Of a DNA stretch of 64,000 nt, positions 9,105 to 18,022 are shown piece by piece. The stretch is from Myxococcales bacterium SG8_38. GTDB lineage: Bacteria; Myxococcota_A; Polyangia; Polyangiales; Houyiibacteriaceae. The notes under the pieces are model-generated. The model was not told the origin of the DNA. It searched no databases and was given only the letters and a program-made list of their open reading frames with translations. The stretch spans positions 28,593 to 92,592 of the forward strand of contig LJTN01000001.1 in assembly GCA_001303415.1 (NCBI GenBank), in the 5' to 3' direction. The stretch's first letter is position 1. Each line of letters starts with the position of its first letter. The translations under genes were made by a program, and so were the position numbers.

Positions 9105-10306
9105 TTCTTTCCCTCCGGCAATCCGAGCACATGCTTGGATACGATGTTCTTCTGAATTTCCGATGAGCCACCCTCGATCGTCGTCGCGCGGGAGCGCAAC
9201 CACTCGCGCGTGTACTGAAGATCATCCTCGTCGAAGCCCGGGCCTTCCCAACCCAAGCCCTGCATTCCCGCAATCTTCATGCCGAGCTCGTACCGTTGTT
9301 GCTTGAGCTCGCTACCGACGATCTTGGTGACGGACCCCTCGGGCCCCGGTGTGCCGCTCTCAGCGCTCTGCTGAATGCGGGCAAGCGTCAGATGAAACGC
9401 TTCCTCGCGCATGCCGAGCGCCGCAATCTCGTCACGAAGCAACGGATCGGCGATCGCTCCTTTGGTGATCCCGAGATGCTTCCGCGCTCTGGCCACGACC
9501 TCCCGCTGCGCCGAACCGGGTTGCCGCGCGATCGAACGGCCGATCGAGGACCTCTCGTGCCCGAGAATGGCCTTGGCAATGGTCCAGCCTTCGTTCTCCT
9601 TGCCGACGAGATTGCCCACCGGGACCCGCACATCGTCGAAAAAGGTCTCGCAAAACGGGGAATAGCCACTGATCAGATCGATACGCCGCACCGTGATGCC
9701 CGGCGTCTCCAAGTCCGCCAGCACCACCGAAATGCCCAACTGCTTCTTCCGCGCGCTCGGATCGGTGCGCACCAAGCAGTAGATCCAATCGCTAAGATGC
9801 GCGTGCGAGGTCCAGATCTTCTGCCCGTTCAGCACGTACCAGTCACCGTCGCGCTCGGCCTTGAGCTGTAGGTTCGCGAGATCCGAGCCTGCATTCGGCT
9901 CCGAGTAACCCTGACACCAGCGCACTTCCCCTCGCGCAATTTTCGGAAGGTGCTCCAACTTCTGGGCATGCGTGCCGTACTCCAGCAGAACCGGACCGAA
10001 CATCGCAAGGCCCTGCCCTGCCACCGGACGCGGGACCCCGATGGCCTTCATCTCGGAATGAATGACGTCTTCCTGAGCGCGGCTCAAACCCGCGCCACCG
10101 TACTCCTTGGACCAGCTCGGAGCGGTCCAACCCTTTTCAATGCCTCGATCGCGCCACAGAAGGAGGTCTAAGTCGCGCTCCTCGCACTTCCTTCCGCCAA
10201 AGTAGCCCTCGAATGGACCGCTGCCGCTGGTTCCCCAAAGCGGCCGGGGCGCATTCTCTCGAATCCAAGCGCGCGCTTCTTTCCGAAATGCTTCCAACCC
10301 GCTCAC
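9101..10306 (-). CDS. Acyl-CoA dehydrogenase, alpha-type subunit of a heteromeric pair
   Basis: A 401-residue acyl-CoA dehydrogenase with the FAD/acyl-binding stretch WCQGYSEPNAGSDLANLQ near residue 150 and the C-terminal TTIEGGSSEIQKNIV. The Glu in the TIEGG position corresponds to the usual catalytic base of short-chain acyl-CoA dehydrogenases, unlike the other two alpha-type proteins in this window, which have Ala there. It starts at a GTG at 10306 only 4 nt after the hsaF stop. It belongs to the hsaA-headed operon and pairs with the overlapping gene ending at 7959. A role in steroid side-chain or ring-fragment beta-oxidation is inference from context. Confidence 0.88.
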   Translation of the reverse strand: MSGLEAFRKEARAWIRENAPRPLWGTSGSGPFEGYFGGRKCEERDLDLLLWRDRGIEKGWTAPSWSKEYGGAGLSRAQEDVIHSEMKAIGVPRPVAGQGLAMFGPVLLEYGTHAQKLEHLPKIARGEVRWCQGYSEPNAGSDLANLQLKAERDGDWYVLNGQKIWTSHAHLSDWIYCLVRTDPSARKKQLGISVVLADLETPGITVRRIDLISGYSPFCETFFDDVRVPVGNLVGKENEGWTIAKAILGHERSSIGRSIARQPGSAQREVVARARKHLGITKGAIADPLLRDEIAALGMREEAFHLTLARIQQSAESGTPGPEGSVTKIVGSELKQQRYELGMKIAGMQGLGWEGPGFDEDDLQYTREWLRSRATTIEGGSSEIQKNIVSKHVLGLPEGKK

Positions 10307-10310
10307 GCGA

Positions 10311-11342
10311 TCACTCCGCGGCCGCGCCTGCCTTTTTCATGGTCAGCGCGACGTCTTCGATCATGTCTTCCTGGCCACCGACCGTCTTCAGGCGCCCGAG
10401 CTCGACGAGAATGTCGGTCGACTTGAGACCGTACTTTTCGGCAGCCCGCTTGGCATGCAGCAGGAACGATGAATACACACCTGCGTATCCGAGAGTGAGC
10501 GAGTCACGATCGACGCGGACTTTGTGGGTCATCAGGGGATAGACGATGTCCTCGGCAACATCCATCAGCTTCCACATGTCGACTCCGGTCTCTACACCCA
10601 TGCGATGGAGCACCGCGACGAATACCTCGAGCGGCGTGTTGCCAGCGCCAGCGCCCATCCCGGCCACCGAGCCGTCGATGCGGCCCGCACCGGCTTCTAT
10701 TGCAGCGAGCGAATTGGCGATTCCCATGTGCAGGTTGTGGTGGCCGTGAAAGCCCACCTCGGTGTCGGGCTTCAGCTTCTCTCGAAAGAGCGCGACACGC
10801 GCCGTGACGTCGTCGGGAAGCATGTAACCAGCCGAGTCCGTGATGTAGACGCAGTTGGCGCCGTAGCTTTCCATCAGCTTCGCCTGCTCCAATAACGGCT
10901 CGGGCTCGATCATGTGTGCCATCATCAAGAACCCGACCGTGTCCATCTCCATCTTGCGACCGAGGCCGATATGTTGCTCCGAGACGTCCGCTTCGGTGCA
11001 ATGCGTGGCCACGCGGATCGTGTGCACACCGCAATCGTGTGCCATTCTCAAATGGTCGACAGTGCCGATGCCAGGCAAAAGAAGCGCGGAAACCTTCGCG
11101 TTCTTCATCTTGGGCACTACGGCGCGCAGATACTCCTCGTCGGTTGCCGCGGGGAACCCGTAGTTGACCGACGCGCCGCCTAGCCCATCACCGTGGGTCA
11201 CTTCGATCATCGGCACCCCCGCCTCGTCGAGCGCAGTCGAAACCTGCACCATCTGGTCCGTGGTGAGCTGGTGGCGCTGCGGATGCATCCCATCGCGCAG
11301 GCTCATGTCGTGTAAGATGATGCTCTTGCCTCGTAGATTCAT
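10311..11342 (-). CDS. hsaF: 4-hydroxy-2-oxovalerate/2-oxohexanoate aldolase
   Basis: Cleaves 4-hydroxy-2-oxoacids (4-hydroxy-2-oxohexanoate in steroid ring-A breakdown) to pyruvate and an aldehyde, which is channelled to the partner acylating dehydrogenase. The 343-residue protein has the DRE-TIM metal site: [10 protein letters not shown] (Arg16, Asp17, His20) and [11 protein letters not shown] near residue 200 with the metal-binding histidines. GNTPLEVF is also typical. Its ATG overlaps the hsaG stop, as expected for a channelling complex. The same family occurs in other aromatic meta-cleavage pathways (MhpE, BphI); the hsaA and kshA neighbours favour the Hsa assignment. Confidence 0.9.
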   Translation of the reverse strand: MNLRGKSIILHDMSLRDGMHPQRHQLTTDQMVQVSTALDEAGVPMIEVTHGDGLGGASVNYGFPAATDEEYLRAVVPKMKNAKVSALLLPGIGTVDHLRMAHDCGVHTIRVATHCTEADVSEQHIGLGRKMEMDTVGFLMMAHMIEPEPLLEQAKLMESYGANCVYITDSAGYMLPDDVTARVALFREKLKPDTEVGFHGHHNLHMGIANSLAAIEAGAGRIDGSVAGMGAGAGNTPLEVFVAVLHRMGVETGVDMWKLMDVAEDIVYPLMTHKVRVDRDSLTLGYAGVYSSFLLHAKRAAEKYGLKSTDILVELGRLKTVGGQEDMIEDVALTMKKAGAAAE

Positions 11343-12235
11343 GCCGCCTCCGCTCTCAGAATCTCCTCGGCGATGAGCTCGGCCGTCCGCAACCCCGCTG
11401 CCGTCATGATGTCTAAATTGCCGGCGTATTTTGGAAGGAAATCACCCAACCCCTCGACTTCCATGAAAAAGGAAACTCGGTTTCCATCGAAGACAGGCCC
11501 GTTCTTGAGCGTGTAGCCGGGGACGTATTTCTGCACCTCTGCGATCATCCGTTTCGCCGACTCGAGGATTTGTTCTTCCTCGGGAGGATCGACGGTCAGG
11601 CAGTGAATGGTGTCGCGCATGATGAGCGGCGGCTCGGCCGGGTTGATGATGATGATGGCCTTGCCGCGCTTGGCTCCCCCGACGACTTCCACGCCCCTGG
11701 CCGTCGTGCGCGTGAACTCGTCGATGTTCTTGCGCGTCCCTGGTCCTGCCGACTTCGATGCCACCGTCGCGATGATCTCGGCGTAGTCCACGGGCTGCAC
11801 TCGGCTCACGGCCGCGACCATCGGAATCGTCGCCTGACCGCCGCAGGTCACCATGTTCACGTTCTGCTCGTCGCGGCCCATCATCTCCTTGAGGTTCACG
11901 GGGGGCACGCAGAATGGTCCGATCGCTGCGGGCGTCAGGTCGACCATCTTGACCCCATACTTCTTGACGACGTCGTTGTTCGAGTGATGCACGTATGCGC
12001 TGGTCGCATCCCAGGCAATCTTGACCTCGTCCTCCACGATGTGCGGCTCGAGACCCTTTACGCCGTCGTACGTGATTTTGAGCCCGAGCTCCTCCGCTCG
12101 TTTGAGCCCTTCGGACTCGGGGTCGATGCCGACCATCCAGACCGGCTCGACGATCTCGCTCCGAAGCGCCTTGTAGAGGAGATCAGTCCCGATGTTTCCG
12201 GAACCGATGATCGCCGCCTTTACTTTGGTCGTCAC
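11339..12235 (-). CDS. hsaG: Acylating acetaldehyde/propionaldehyde dehydrogenase
   Basis: Oxidises the aldehyde released by HsaF to its acyl-CoA, using NAD and CoA. The 298 residues match the MhpF/BphJ/HsaG family. The N-terminal Rossmann motif is [13 protein letters not shown]; the catalytic Cys is in [12 protein letters not shown] near residue 130; [19 protein letters not shown] follows. The start is a GTG at 12235, with AGGAGG six bases upstream. It overlaps hsaF by 4 nt and lies 9 nt after hsaE. In mycobacteria the trio hsaE-hsaG-hsaF degrades 2-hydroxyhexa-2,4-dienoate from steroid ring A, and the gene order here is the same. Confidence 0.9.
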   Translation of the reverse strand: MTTKVKAAIIGSGNIGTDLLYKALRSEIVEPVWMVGIDPESEGLKRAEELGLKITYDGVKGLEPHIVEDEVKIAWDATSAYVHHSNNDVVKKYGVKMVDLTPAAIGPFCVPPVNLKEMMGRDEQNVNMVTCGGQATIPMVAAVSRVQPVDYAEIIATVASKSAGPGTRKNIDEFTRTTARGVEVVGGAKRGKAIIIINPAEPPLIMRDTIHCLTVDPPEEEQILESAKRMIAEVQKYVPGYTLKNGPVFDGNRVSFFMEVEGLGDFLPKYAGNLDIMTAAGLRTAELIAEEILRAEAA

Positions 12236-12244
12236 ATCTGCCTC

Positions 12245-13045
12245 CTAGGTGAATCGTACCGATGCGGTCCCGATGCCTTCCACCTCGAGGAACATCTCGT
12301 CTCCCGCCACCACGGGCTCGAGTGGAACCAGCGAGCCAGACAGCACCACGTCGCCCGCATTCAGGGTGATTCCGTACTCCGACAACGTATTGGCCAGCCA
12401 ACTCACGCAATTGAGCGGCGAGTCGAGGGCAGCCGAGCCCAAGCCCTCACTTAGAAAGCGGCCGTTCTTGTACACGCGCATCTCGAGACCGGGGAAATCG
12501 AGGCCCGAGGGATCGACGTGTTGGTCGCCGAGAACGAACAACCCGCAGCTCGCGTTGTCCGCGATGGTGTCTTGGATCTTGATCTTCCAGTCGCGGATGC
12601 GGCTGTCGACCACCTCGAAGCATGGCATCACGTATTCGGTCGCATCGATCACGTCCTGGTTGGTGACCCCGGGGCCATTCAAGTGTTTCTTCAGCTTGAA
12701 GGCGATCTCGCCCTCCGCTCGCGGCTGAATCAGAAGCTCGCTGATGGGCATGGGCCCGCCATTGGGATAAAGCATCCGGTCGGTGAGATACCCGAAATCG
12801 GGTTGAAAGACTCCGAGCATCTCCTGCACGGGACGGCTGGTCACGCCGATCTTCTTTCCGATGATGCGCTCGCCGTCGTCCTCGATGCGACGATTCACCA
12901 TGCGCAACGACACGTGATAGGCATCCGGGATCGTGATGTCCGGCCAGCGATCGGTCAACGGTGCGACGGTGTGCCGCGCACGTAGGGCGTTGTAGAGCTC
13001 GTCTCCGAGCTGCTCGATCTTTTTTCTGCGCGCCGCATCATCCAT
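12245..13045 (-). CDS. hsaE: 2-hydroxypenta/hexa-2,4-dienoate hydratase
   Basis: Hydrates 2-hydroxy-2,4-dienoates to 4-hydroxy-2-oxoacids before HsaF acts. This is a fumarylacetoacetate-hydrolase-fold protein of 266 residues. Family signatures are IGKKIGVTSRPVQEMLGV near residue 65, PRAEGEIAFKL (metal ligand Glu) near residue 107, and VVDSRIRDWKIKIQDTIADNAS. I took the ATG at 13045, which gives the MDDAARRKK start; the open frame runs further upstream, but that would overlap hsaA. It follows hsaA by a few bases. A general MhpD/DmpE role is the alternative to a steroid-specific one. Confidence 0.88.
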   Translation of the reverse strand: MDDAARRKKIEQLGDELYNALRARHTVAPLTDRWPDITIPDAYHVSLRMVNRRIEDDGERIIGKKIGVTSRPVQEMLGVFQPDFGYLTDRMLYPNGGPMPISELLIQPRAEGEIAFKLKKHLNGPGVTNQDVIDATEYVMPCFEVVDSRIRDWKIKIQDTIADNASCGLFVLGDQHVDPSGLDFPGLEMRVYKNGRFLSEGLGSAALDSPLNCVSWLANTLSEYGITLNAGDVVLSGSLVPLEPVVAGDEMFLEVEGIGTASVRFT

Positions 13046-13050
13046 GCCCG

Positions 13051-14295
13051 TCAAATGAAGAAGTCGGTGTTCTGCTTCCCGAACAATACGCCGCCCATGT
13101 TGGCTGCAGGTCCATCGGGTCCATTGGCGTGGTGCAGCCGAATGGCATGAACGTCTTGAAAGTGCCGGTTGATGGGATGGTCTTCGAACGCGGCGCGAGC
13201 GCCGCACGCCACGAACAGCTGCTCGACGACCTCGGTCGCGGCCTTCACGGCGCGGGCCGAGTCGTTTCGGAAGCAGACGCGTCGCTCGACCGGAATCTTT
13301 TCGCCGCGCTGGAGGTAGCCGAGCATCTCGGTGAAGTTTCTCCGCAGGGTCAGCACCTCACGATCGAGCACTGCAGCTGCCTCGGCCGCCACGAGGCTAT
13401 TGGTGAACGAGTCCTTGGCCTGCCCGCCTGTCGCCTGCGATACCTTCGTCTTCATGAAGTCGACGTAGGCATCGAGCGCGCCGAAGGCTGCACCGACGGC
13501 AGGCGTGGAAACCGACCGCACGTGGATTTGGCCGAACGGATACCTGTAGACAGGCGAGGTGTTTGTCTCGTTGCCTGGGCTCTTCTGCCTGAAACCATCG
13601 GAGAACTTGTGCATGCGATGATGGGGAACGAACTTGCCGTCGACTACGACGTCTTTGCTGCCCGATCCACGAAGTCCCGACACGAACCAGTTGTCGATGA
13701 TTTCGTAGTCGGAGCGAGGGACGAGGAAGGTGCGCATGTCGGTTGGCTCCCCGTCTTCCGTCGGCACGAAGCCTCCCAGAAAGGCCCACTCGCAGAAGTC
13801 GCAACCGCTCGAGAATGACCAGCGGCCGCTGAGGCTCACGCCACCATCGACCCATTCGGTCTTGGCCACGGGCATGTACGAAGAAGAGATCAGCGTTCGC
13901 GGGTTCTTTCCCCAGACCTCGTCCTGCGCCTCGCGTGGAAACAGGGCGAGCTGCCACGAGTGCACGTTGAGCACGCCGTAGACCCACGCGCTCGATGCGC
14001 ACGCTCGTCCGAGCTCGAGCTGCAGATCGAAGATAATCGACGGGTCCATCTCGTAGCCGCCGTAGCGCCTGGGTTGAACCACCTTGAAGAAGCCCAACCG
14101 GTGGAAGTCTTCGATGGTCTCTTCGGGCAGCTTCCGGAGCTCGGCTGCCTTTTTGGATCGCTCTCGCAGCTTTGGCGCGAGATCGCGGGCGCGTTGGATC
14201 AGTTCTTCGCGCGTGGGGATGGGGCTCTGGTCTCCGTCCATTTTGGGTTCTCCGAGCGCCGTGGGGTCGACGGCCCTGAGTGTTTGATCGGTCAT
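13051..14295 (-). CDS. hsaA: 3-hydroxy-9,10-secoandrostatriene-dione 4-hydroxylase, oxygenase component
   Basis: Flavin-dependent (group D) monooxygenase with an acyl-CoA-dehydrogenase-like fold, 414 residues. HsaA hydroxylates 3-HSA to the catechol 3,4-DHSA after the B ring opens, using reduced flavin from the reductase HsaB. Matching features are the long N-terminal helix region ending KLPEETIEDFHRLGFFKVVQ, SSAWVYGVLNVH, SGRWSFSSGCDFC near residue 160, and the C-terminal CGARAAFEDHPINRHFQDVHA. No HsaB, HsaC or HsaD gene is in the window. It heads a seven-gene minus-strand operon and its start is 41 bp from a KstR-like palindrome. A p-hydroxyphenylacetate hydroxylase-like activity is a weaker alternative. 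Confidence 0.85.
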   Translation of the reverse strand: MTDQTLRAVDPTALGEPKMDGDQSPIPTREELIQRARDLAPKLRERSKKAAELRKLPEETIEDFHRLGFFKVVQPRRYGGYEMDPSIIFDLQLELGRACASSAWVYGVLNVHSWQLALFPREAQDEVWGKNPRTLISSSYMPVAKTEWVDGGVSLSGRWSFSSGCDFCEWAFLGGFVPTEDGEPTDMRTFLVPRSDYEIIDNWFVSGLRGSGSKDVVVDGKFVPHHRMHKFSDGFRQKSPGNETNTSPVYRYPFGQIHVRSVSTPAVGAAFGALDAYVDFMKTKVSQATGGQAKDSFTNSLVAAEAAAVLDREVLTLRRNFTEMLGYLQRGEKIPVERRVCFRNDSARAVKAATEVVEQLFVACGARAAFEDHPINRHFQDVHAIRLHHANGPDGPAANMGGVLFGKQNTDFFI

Positions 14296-14336
14296 GCAGT
14301 CACCGCTTTACAGATGAGTCGCCTCAGGCCATAAAC

Positions 14337-14350
14337 TAGAACACGTTCTA
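14337..14350. promoter_or_regulatory. KstR-like operator (hsaA / amidohydrolase divergent promoter)
   Basis: TAGAACACGTTCTA fits TnnAACnnGTTnnA, the pattern I recall for the mycobacterial sterol regulator KstR. With flanking bases it forms the 16-bp palindrome CTAGAACACGTTCTAG apart from its two central bases. It lies 41 bp from the hsaA start and 77 bp from the amidohydrolase start, so it could control both. Three similar sites occur at 24151, 31838 and 39334. Binding by the TetR protein at 17442 is inferred, not shown. Confidence 0.75.
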
Positions 14351-14363
14351 GCCCACGGGCTAG
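14348..14363. promoter_or_regulatory. Second palindrome overlapping the KstR-like site
   Basis: CTAGCCCACGGGCTAG has 7-bp inverted arms and a 2-bp spacer, the same geometry as the overlapping KstR-like palindrome, and shares its CTAG at 14348-14351. Only the half-site core differs (CCC/GGG in place of AAC/GTT). It may be a second operator half a turn further on, or part of a hairpin. No other copy was noticed. Confidence 0.45.
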
Positions 14364-14427
14364 CGCGTGTCCAGCGGGCTCTGTTCATTGTAGGGCTCAG
14401 GCTGGGACCCGGAAAGGACGCAATTTC

Positions 14428-15300
14428 ATGCCGATACCGAGTGGTCTCAAAGCCATCGATCTGATGATGAACATCCCCGATGGGGATCCCTCCGCCTGGT
14501 ACGAATTCATGAAGCCGCTGCTGCTGGACGAGGAGAGCCGAAAGGTCTTCAAGATGCCGGCGCAATACATGTTCAAAGACATCCCCGAGATCGAAACCCA
14601 ACAGGACTATGTCCAGTACGCCCTCGACGAGATGGACAAGTGGGACGTCGAGCGAGCGATGCTCGGGATTTCCGGGCCCAATTCGACCAATCTGGAGGCC
14701 TGTCGGCGCCATCCGGATCGGTTTTTCCCTTCCTATGGAGCAAACCCAAACAACGGGATGGAGGAGGTCCGCGCCATTCGACGTATGCACAAGGACCATG
14801 GGCTCAAGGCGGTCACTGGATTTCCATCCGGCCTCTGCCCGCAGGTCGCGCTCAACGACAAGAAGTACTACCCGATCTATGCGACGTGCATCGACCTCGG
14901 CATCCCCATCTGCCTCACGGTGGGGGTCCCCGGCCCCCGGATTCCCATGGAGCCGCAGAAGGTGGAGCACATCGACGAAGTCTGCTGGTTCTTCCCGGAG
15001 CTGAAGCTCGTCATGCGCCACGGCGGCGAGCCGTGGGTCGACCTGGCGGTCAAGCTCATGCTCAAGTATCCGAACCTCTACTACAGCACCAGCGCCTTCG
15101 CGCCGAAGCACTACCCCAAGGCGATCATCGACTACGCCAACACCCGAGGCGCCGACAAGGTCATGTACGCCGGGTACTTTCCCATGGGGCTGTCTCTCGA
15201 GCGCATCTTCACGGAAATGCAGAACGTTCCCTTCAAGGACCACGTTTGGCCGAAGTTCCTCCGCGAGAACGCGATCCGCGTCTTTCAGCTGGAAGGCTGA
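14428..15300 (+). CDS. Amidohydrolase-2-like protein lacking canonical metal ligands
   Basis: A 290-residue protein with the TIM-barrel layout of the amidohydrolase-2 (ACMSD-like) family, ending ENAIRVFQLEG in the family manner. The usual N-terminal metal-binding HxH is absent: the first strand reads KAIDLMMNIPDGD. The late Asp of the GSDxP motif is also replaced (VMYAGYFPMG). One His remains in VMRHGGEPWVD. It may therefore be a metal-free or altered enzyme. It is divergent from hsaA with the shared KstR-like site between them, so a role in steroid breakdown is likely, but no reaction can be assigned. Its 3' end overlaps that of the convergent rlmKL by 68 bp. Confidence 0.7.
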   Translation: MPIPSGLKAIDLMMNIPDGDPSAWYEFMKPLLLDEESRKVFKMPAQYMFKDIPEIETQQDYVQYALDEMDKWDVERAMLGISGPNSTNLEACRRHPDRFFPSYGANPNNGMEEVRAIRRMHKDHGLKAVTGFPSGLCPQVALNDKKYYPIYATCIDLGIPICLTVGVPGPRIPMEPQKVEHIDEVCWFFPELKLVMRHGGEPWVDLAVKLMLKYPNLYYSTSAFAPKHYPKAIIDYANTRGADKVMYAGYFPMGLSLERIFTEMQNVPFKDHVWPKFLRENAIRVFQLEG

Positions 15301-17413
15301 TCGAGCGTTTCTTCGAAATTCGGAACGCTCGAAACGGATGCCGAGTGAAGTCGGGTGGCACGAGCGTGCTCGTCATGTCGTTGACTCGAAATCGTTTCAC
15401 GATGGATTGCTCGAGCGTAAAGCCCTGGGCATGCGTGGTGAAGAGGACCTCTCCCTGATCATCGAGACAGCGCATCGCATGGTTGATCAGCGCTTCGTGA
15501 TCCTTGTGGATGTTGAAATCGCCCTTGCTCATCTTCGACCGTGAGAAGGTAGGCGGGTTGATGAAGATCCAGTCGTACTTGGATCGGGCCTTCGCCATCC
15601 AGCGCGTGGCATCATCGCGATAAAAGCGGTGCCGTTCCGGGTCGAGCCCATTGATCCGAAAGTTTCTTTTGCCCCATTCGAGATAGGTGTTGGACAGGTC
15701 GACGCTGGTCGTCTGCTCCGCACCACCCACCGCCGCTGCCACGCTCACCGAGCAGGTGTACGCAAAAAGATTCAATGCTCTCTGGTCGCCACAACGCTCG
15801 AGCGCGTACGCACGAACGGCGCGGTGATCGAGGAAAAGCCCGGTATCGATACGATCTTCGAGATTGACGATGAACTGGAGCTTGCCCTCGCGCACCGTCA
15901 TCTCCTTCTCCCGCTGCGAGAGGCGCGCATACTGGTCCCCCTGGTCGTGCCTATGGCGCACTTTGACCAGGAGGTCTTGCGAGTCGATCCCCAGCGCTTC
16001 GGGCAACGTGAGCAAGACGTCCTGCACGCGCTGCTGGGCACGATCGTCGGTGGAGTCGCCTTCCTTCTCGAAAACGTGAACGACTGCCTTGGTCCGATAA
16101 CGGTCGACCGCTACGTCATATTCCGGGATGTCTCCGTCGTAGAGGCGGTAGCAGTCAATCTCGTTTCGTTGGGCCCAGCGTTCCCACTTCTTTCGATTCT
16201 TCTTGATTCGGTTGGCGAACATCTCGGCCCTGGGGCTAGGCTTTCTCCAAGCAGGCGCTGCATCGGATCCTTCCGCCAACCCACGAATCGGCAGTTCGAG
16301 GAGCCGGCACTCGATGGCGCCGTTGTAGAGCACGTGGCGACGCGTCGGGCGAAGCCCGAGATGCTTGAGGCTCTCCCCATGCGCTGCAAACACGTATGCC
16401 GTCCATCCGTCGAAGCCGCGCTTCAGCACGTCACCCAACGCTTGGTAGAAGAGAAACATCGTGCTCTGCTCCCCCAACCGATGCCCGTACGGAGGATTGC
16501 AAACCAGGATGCCGCGCTCGGCTGGCTTCGCGACGCGAGACAGCTCCGTCGACGAGAGAGTTACGTGCTGCTCGACGGCCGCCGCGCGAAGGTTTTCCCG
16601 TGCATGCGACAAGGCTACATCCGACGCGTCGTACCCGAAGATGGGGGCTGGACACGCTGCATTGCGCTCCTTCTCAGCCGCGTCCCACTCGGAGCGAAAG
16701 GCACGATGGTCATGCTTGAGCCAAGACCCGAAGCCGAAGCGCTTTCGCAACAACCCGGGCGCGCAGCGAGTCGCCATCAACGCCGCTTCGATCAGAAACG
16801 TTCCGGAGCCACAAGTCGGATCCGCGAGCGCAAGCCCGCGAGCGCATGCTTCCGGCCAGCCCGCCAAGTACAAGATCGCCGCCGCCAGGTTTTCCTTGAG
16901 CGGCGCTTTGCCGCCCGCTTGCCGATAGCCTCGCCGGTGTAAGGCCTCCCCCGAGAAATCGAGCGCCATCTCGTGGTGAGTCTCGCCGACGTGCAGATGG
17001 AATCGAATGTCGGGATTCTTCTTGTCGATGCTCGGACGCGAGCCGACATGCGCACGAAAGCCATCGACGATCGCATCCTTGGCTCGCTGCACCCAGAAGT
17101 GTGAAGCAAACGGGCTCTTCGGGGTCTGCGAGCTGCCGATGGCGAACGTCCGGGAGGCATCGAAGTGCTCCCACCAACAAACCTGCCGAAGCGCCTCGTA
17201 CAGCGCTGCGTCGTCCTTTGCCTCGATCTCGGCCAGTGACAAGAGCACGCGCGAGGCGACCCGAGACCAAAGGCACAACCGATATCCTCCACGAAGCGAT
17301 GCCAGCACGGCAACCGAGGTGGGCCGAACCTCGGTCACCTCCATGCCGAGCGCACGCACCTCGTCCGCGAGCACTTCTTCACAACCCTTCGGACAGGGAA
17401 GCACCCACCGCAA
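15233..17413 (-). CDS. rlmL: 23S rRNA guanine methyltransferase RlmKL-like
   Basis: Bifunctional SAM-dependent methyltransferase, about 726 residues (E. coli RlmL is about 700), making m2G and m7G in 23S rRNA. Order of domains: N-terminal ferredoxin-like/THUMP region (LPCPKGCEEVLADEVRALG), first Rossmann methyltransferase with LADPTCGSGTFLIEAAL and CNPPYGHRLG, then the RlmK part with LNLFAYTCSVSVAAA and FINPPTFSRSK. The start is uncertain; I chose the TTG at 17413 because it gives the expected N-terminus just after the tetR stop. The C-terminus ends in an Arg/Ser/Gly-rich tail inside the overlap with the amidohydrolase-like gene. A housekeeping gene at the end of a steroid operon is unusual. 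Confidence 0.88.
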   Translation of the reverse strand: MRWVLPCPKGCEEVLADEVRALGMEVTEVRPTSVAVLASLRGGYRLCLWSRVASRVLLSLAEIEAKDDAALYEALRQVCWWEHFDASRTFAIGSSQTPKSPFASHFWVQRAKDAIVDGFRAHVGSRPSIDKKNPDIRFHLHVGETHHEMALDFSGEALHRRGYRQAGGKAPLKENLAAAILYLAGWPEACARGLALADPTCGSGTFLIEAALMATRCAPGLLRKRFGFGSWLKHDHRAFRSEWDAAEKERNAACPAPIFGYDASDVALSHARENLRAAAVEQHVTLSSTELSRVAKPAERGILVCNPPYGHRLGEQSTMFLFYQALGDVLKRGFDGWTAYVFAAHGESLKHLGLRPTRRHVLYNGAIECRLLELPIRGLAEGSDAAPAWRKPSPRAEMFANRIKKNRKKWERWAQRNEIDCYRLYDGDIPEYDVAVDRYRTKAVVHVFEKEGDSTDDRAQQRVQDVLLTLPEALGIDSQDLLVKVRHRHDQGDQYARLSQREKEMTVREGKLQFIVNLEDRIDTGLFLDHRAVRAYALERCGDQRALNLFAYTCSVSVAAAVGGAEQTTSVDLSNTYLEWGKRNFRINGLDPERHRFYRDDATRWMAKARSKYDWIFINPPTFSRSKMSKGDFNIHKDHEALINHAMRCLDDQGEVLFTTHAQGFTLEQSIVKRFRVNDMTSTLVPPDFTRHPFRAFRISKKRSISLPAERRGSRSRGGTSAKRGP

Positions 17414-17441
17414 CCGTGGCGACGAACCGATGACCCCTCGT

Positions 17442-18020
17442 CTACTTGGCGAGCAAGAGCTCGCTCGTCTTGTCGACGTCCGAAAGGACCTGGGTCGCAT
17501 CATGCAGCCCGCCGGCCCAGCCCACGAACGAAGAGAACCAAACGTTCTGCAGAATCGAGGCAATCGTGCGTTCCCGCGCATCGACGTCTCCGCCCCACTC
17601 CGCATGCTCTTCGGCTGCTTCGCCCCGAATCGCCGCCATGACCAGTGCGGTGATCAGGGCGTGAAAGCTAGCCACTCGCTCCGTGATGTTCGGATCTCCT
17701 GAGGCGAGCGAGCGGACGAGCGCTTTGGCCAGATTCGGCCGGCGAAGAAGCCCTTTGGTCAGCGCGTTGAATACGAAGCGCACGCGCTCTTGCGCGTTCT
17801 GCCCCGGAACCGGCCGCTTGCCGATCTTGGCCATGAGCTTCTCGCTCTCCTGCTCGAGCGCAGCAATGAGTATCTCCTCTTTGCTCGCGAATCGCTTGTA
17901 CACCGTGCCAAGCGCCACCTGGGCCGTGGCTGCCACGTCCCGCAGCCGCACTGCCTGGTATCCATCACGCTCTGCGAGCGCGACGGCGGTATCGACGATG
18001 CGCTTGGCCCTATCATCCAT
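17442..18020 (-). CDS. kstR: TetR-family regulator, KstR-like
   Basis: A 192-residue TetR regulator. The N-terminal helix-turn-helix reads RDVAATAQVALGTVYKRFASKEEIL (here split: AQVALGTVYKRF is the recognition part), close to the VAVGTLYRYFPSK motif I recall in KstR. The C-terminal ligand domain includes QNVWFSSFVGWAGG, again KstR-like. The ATG at 18020 lies 2 bp after the kshA stop. Mycobacterial KstR represses sterol genes and is released by steroid-CoA thioesters; the same is inferred here. Four matching palindromes in the window, one upstream of this very operon (24151), suggest autoregulation. It is shorter than mycobacterial KstR at the N-terminus. Confidence 0.8.
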   Translation of the reverse strand: MDDRAKRIVDTAVALAERDGYQAVRLRDVAATAQVALGTVYKRFASKEEILIAALEQESEKLMAKIGKRPVPGQNAQERVRFVFNALTKGLLRRPNLAKALVRSLASGDPNITERVASFHALITALVMAAIRGEAAEEHAEWGGDVDARERTIASILQNVWFSSFVGWAGGLHDATQVLSDVDKTSELLLAK

Positions 18021-18022
18021 GA

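Noticed and set aside
10311..13045. Phenylpropionate/catechol (Mhp/Bph) meta-cleavage pathway
   Set aside because: HsaE/F/G homologues also occur there, but no extradiol dioxygenase or aromatic dioxygenase is near, while hsaA, kshA and the steroid genes are. The steroid reading explains more.
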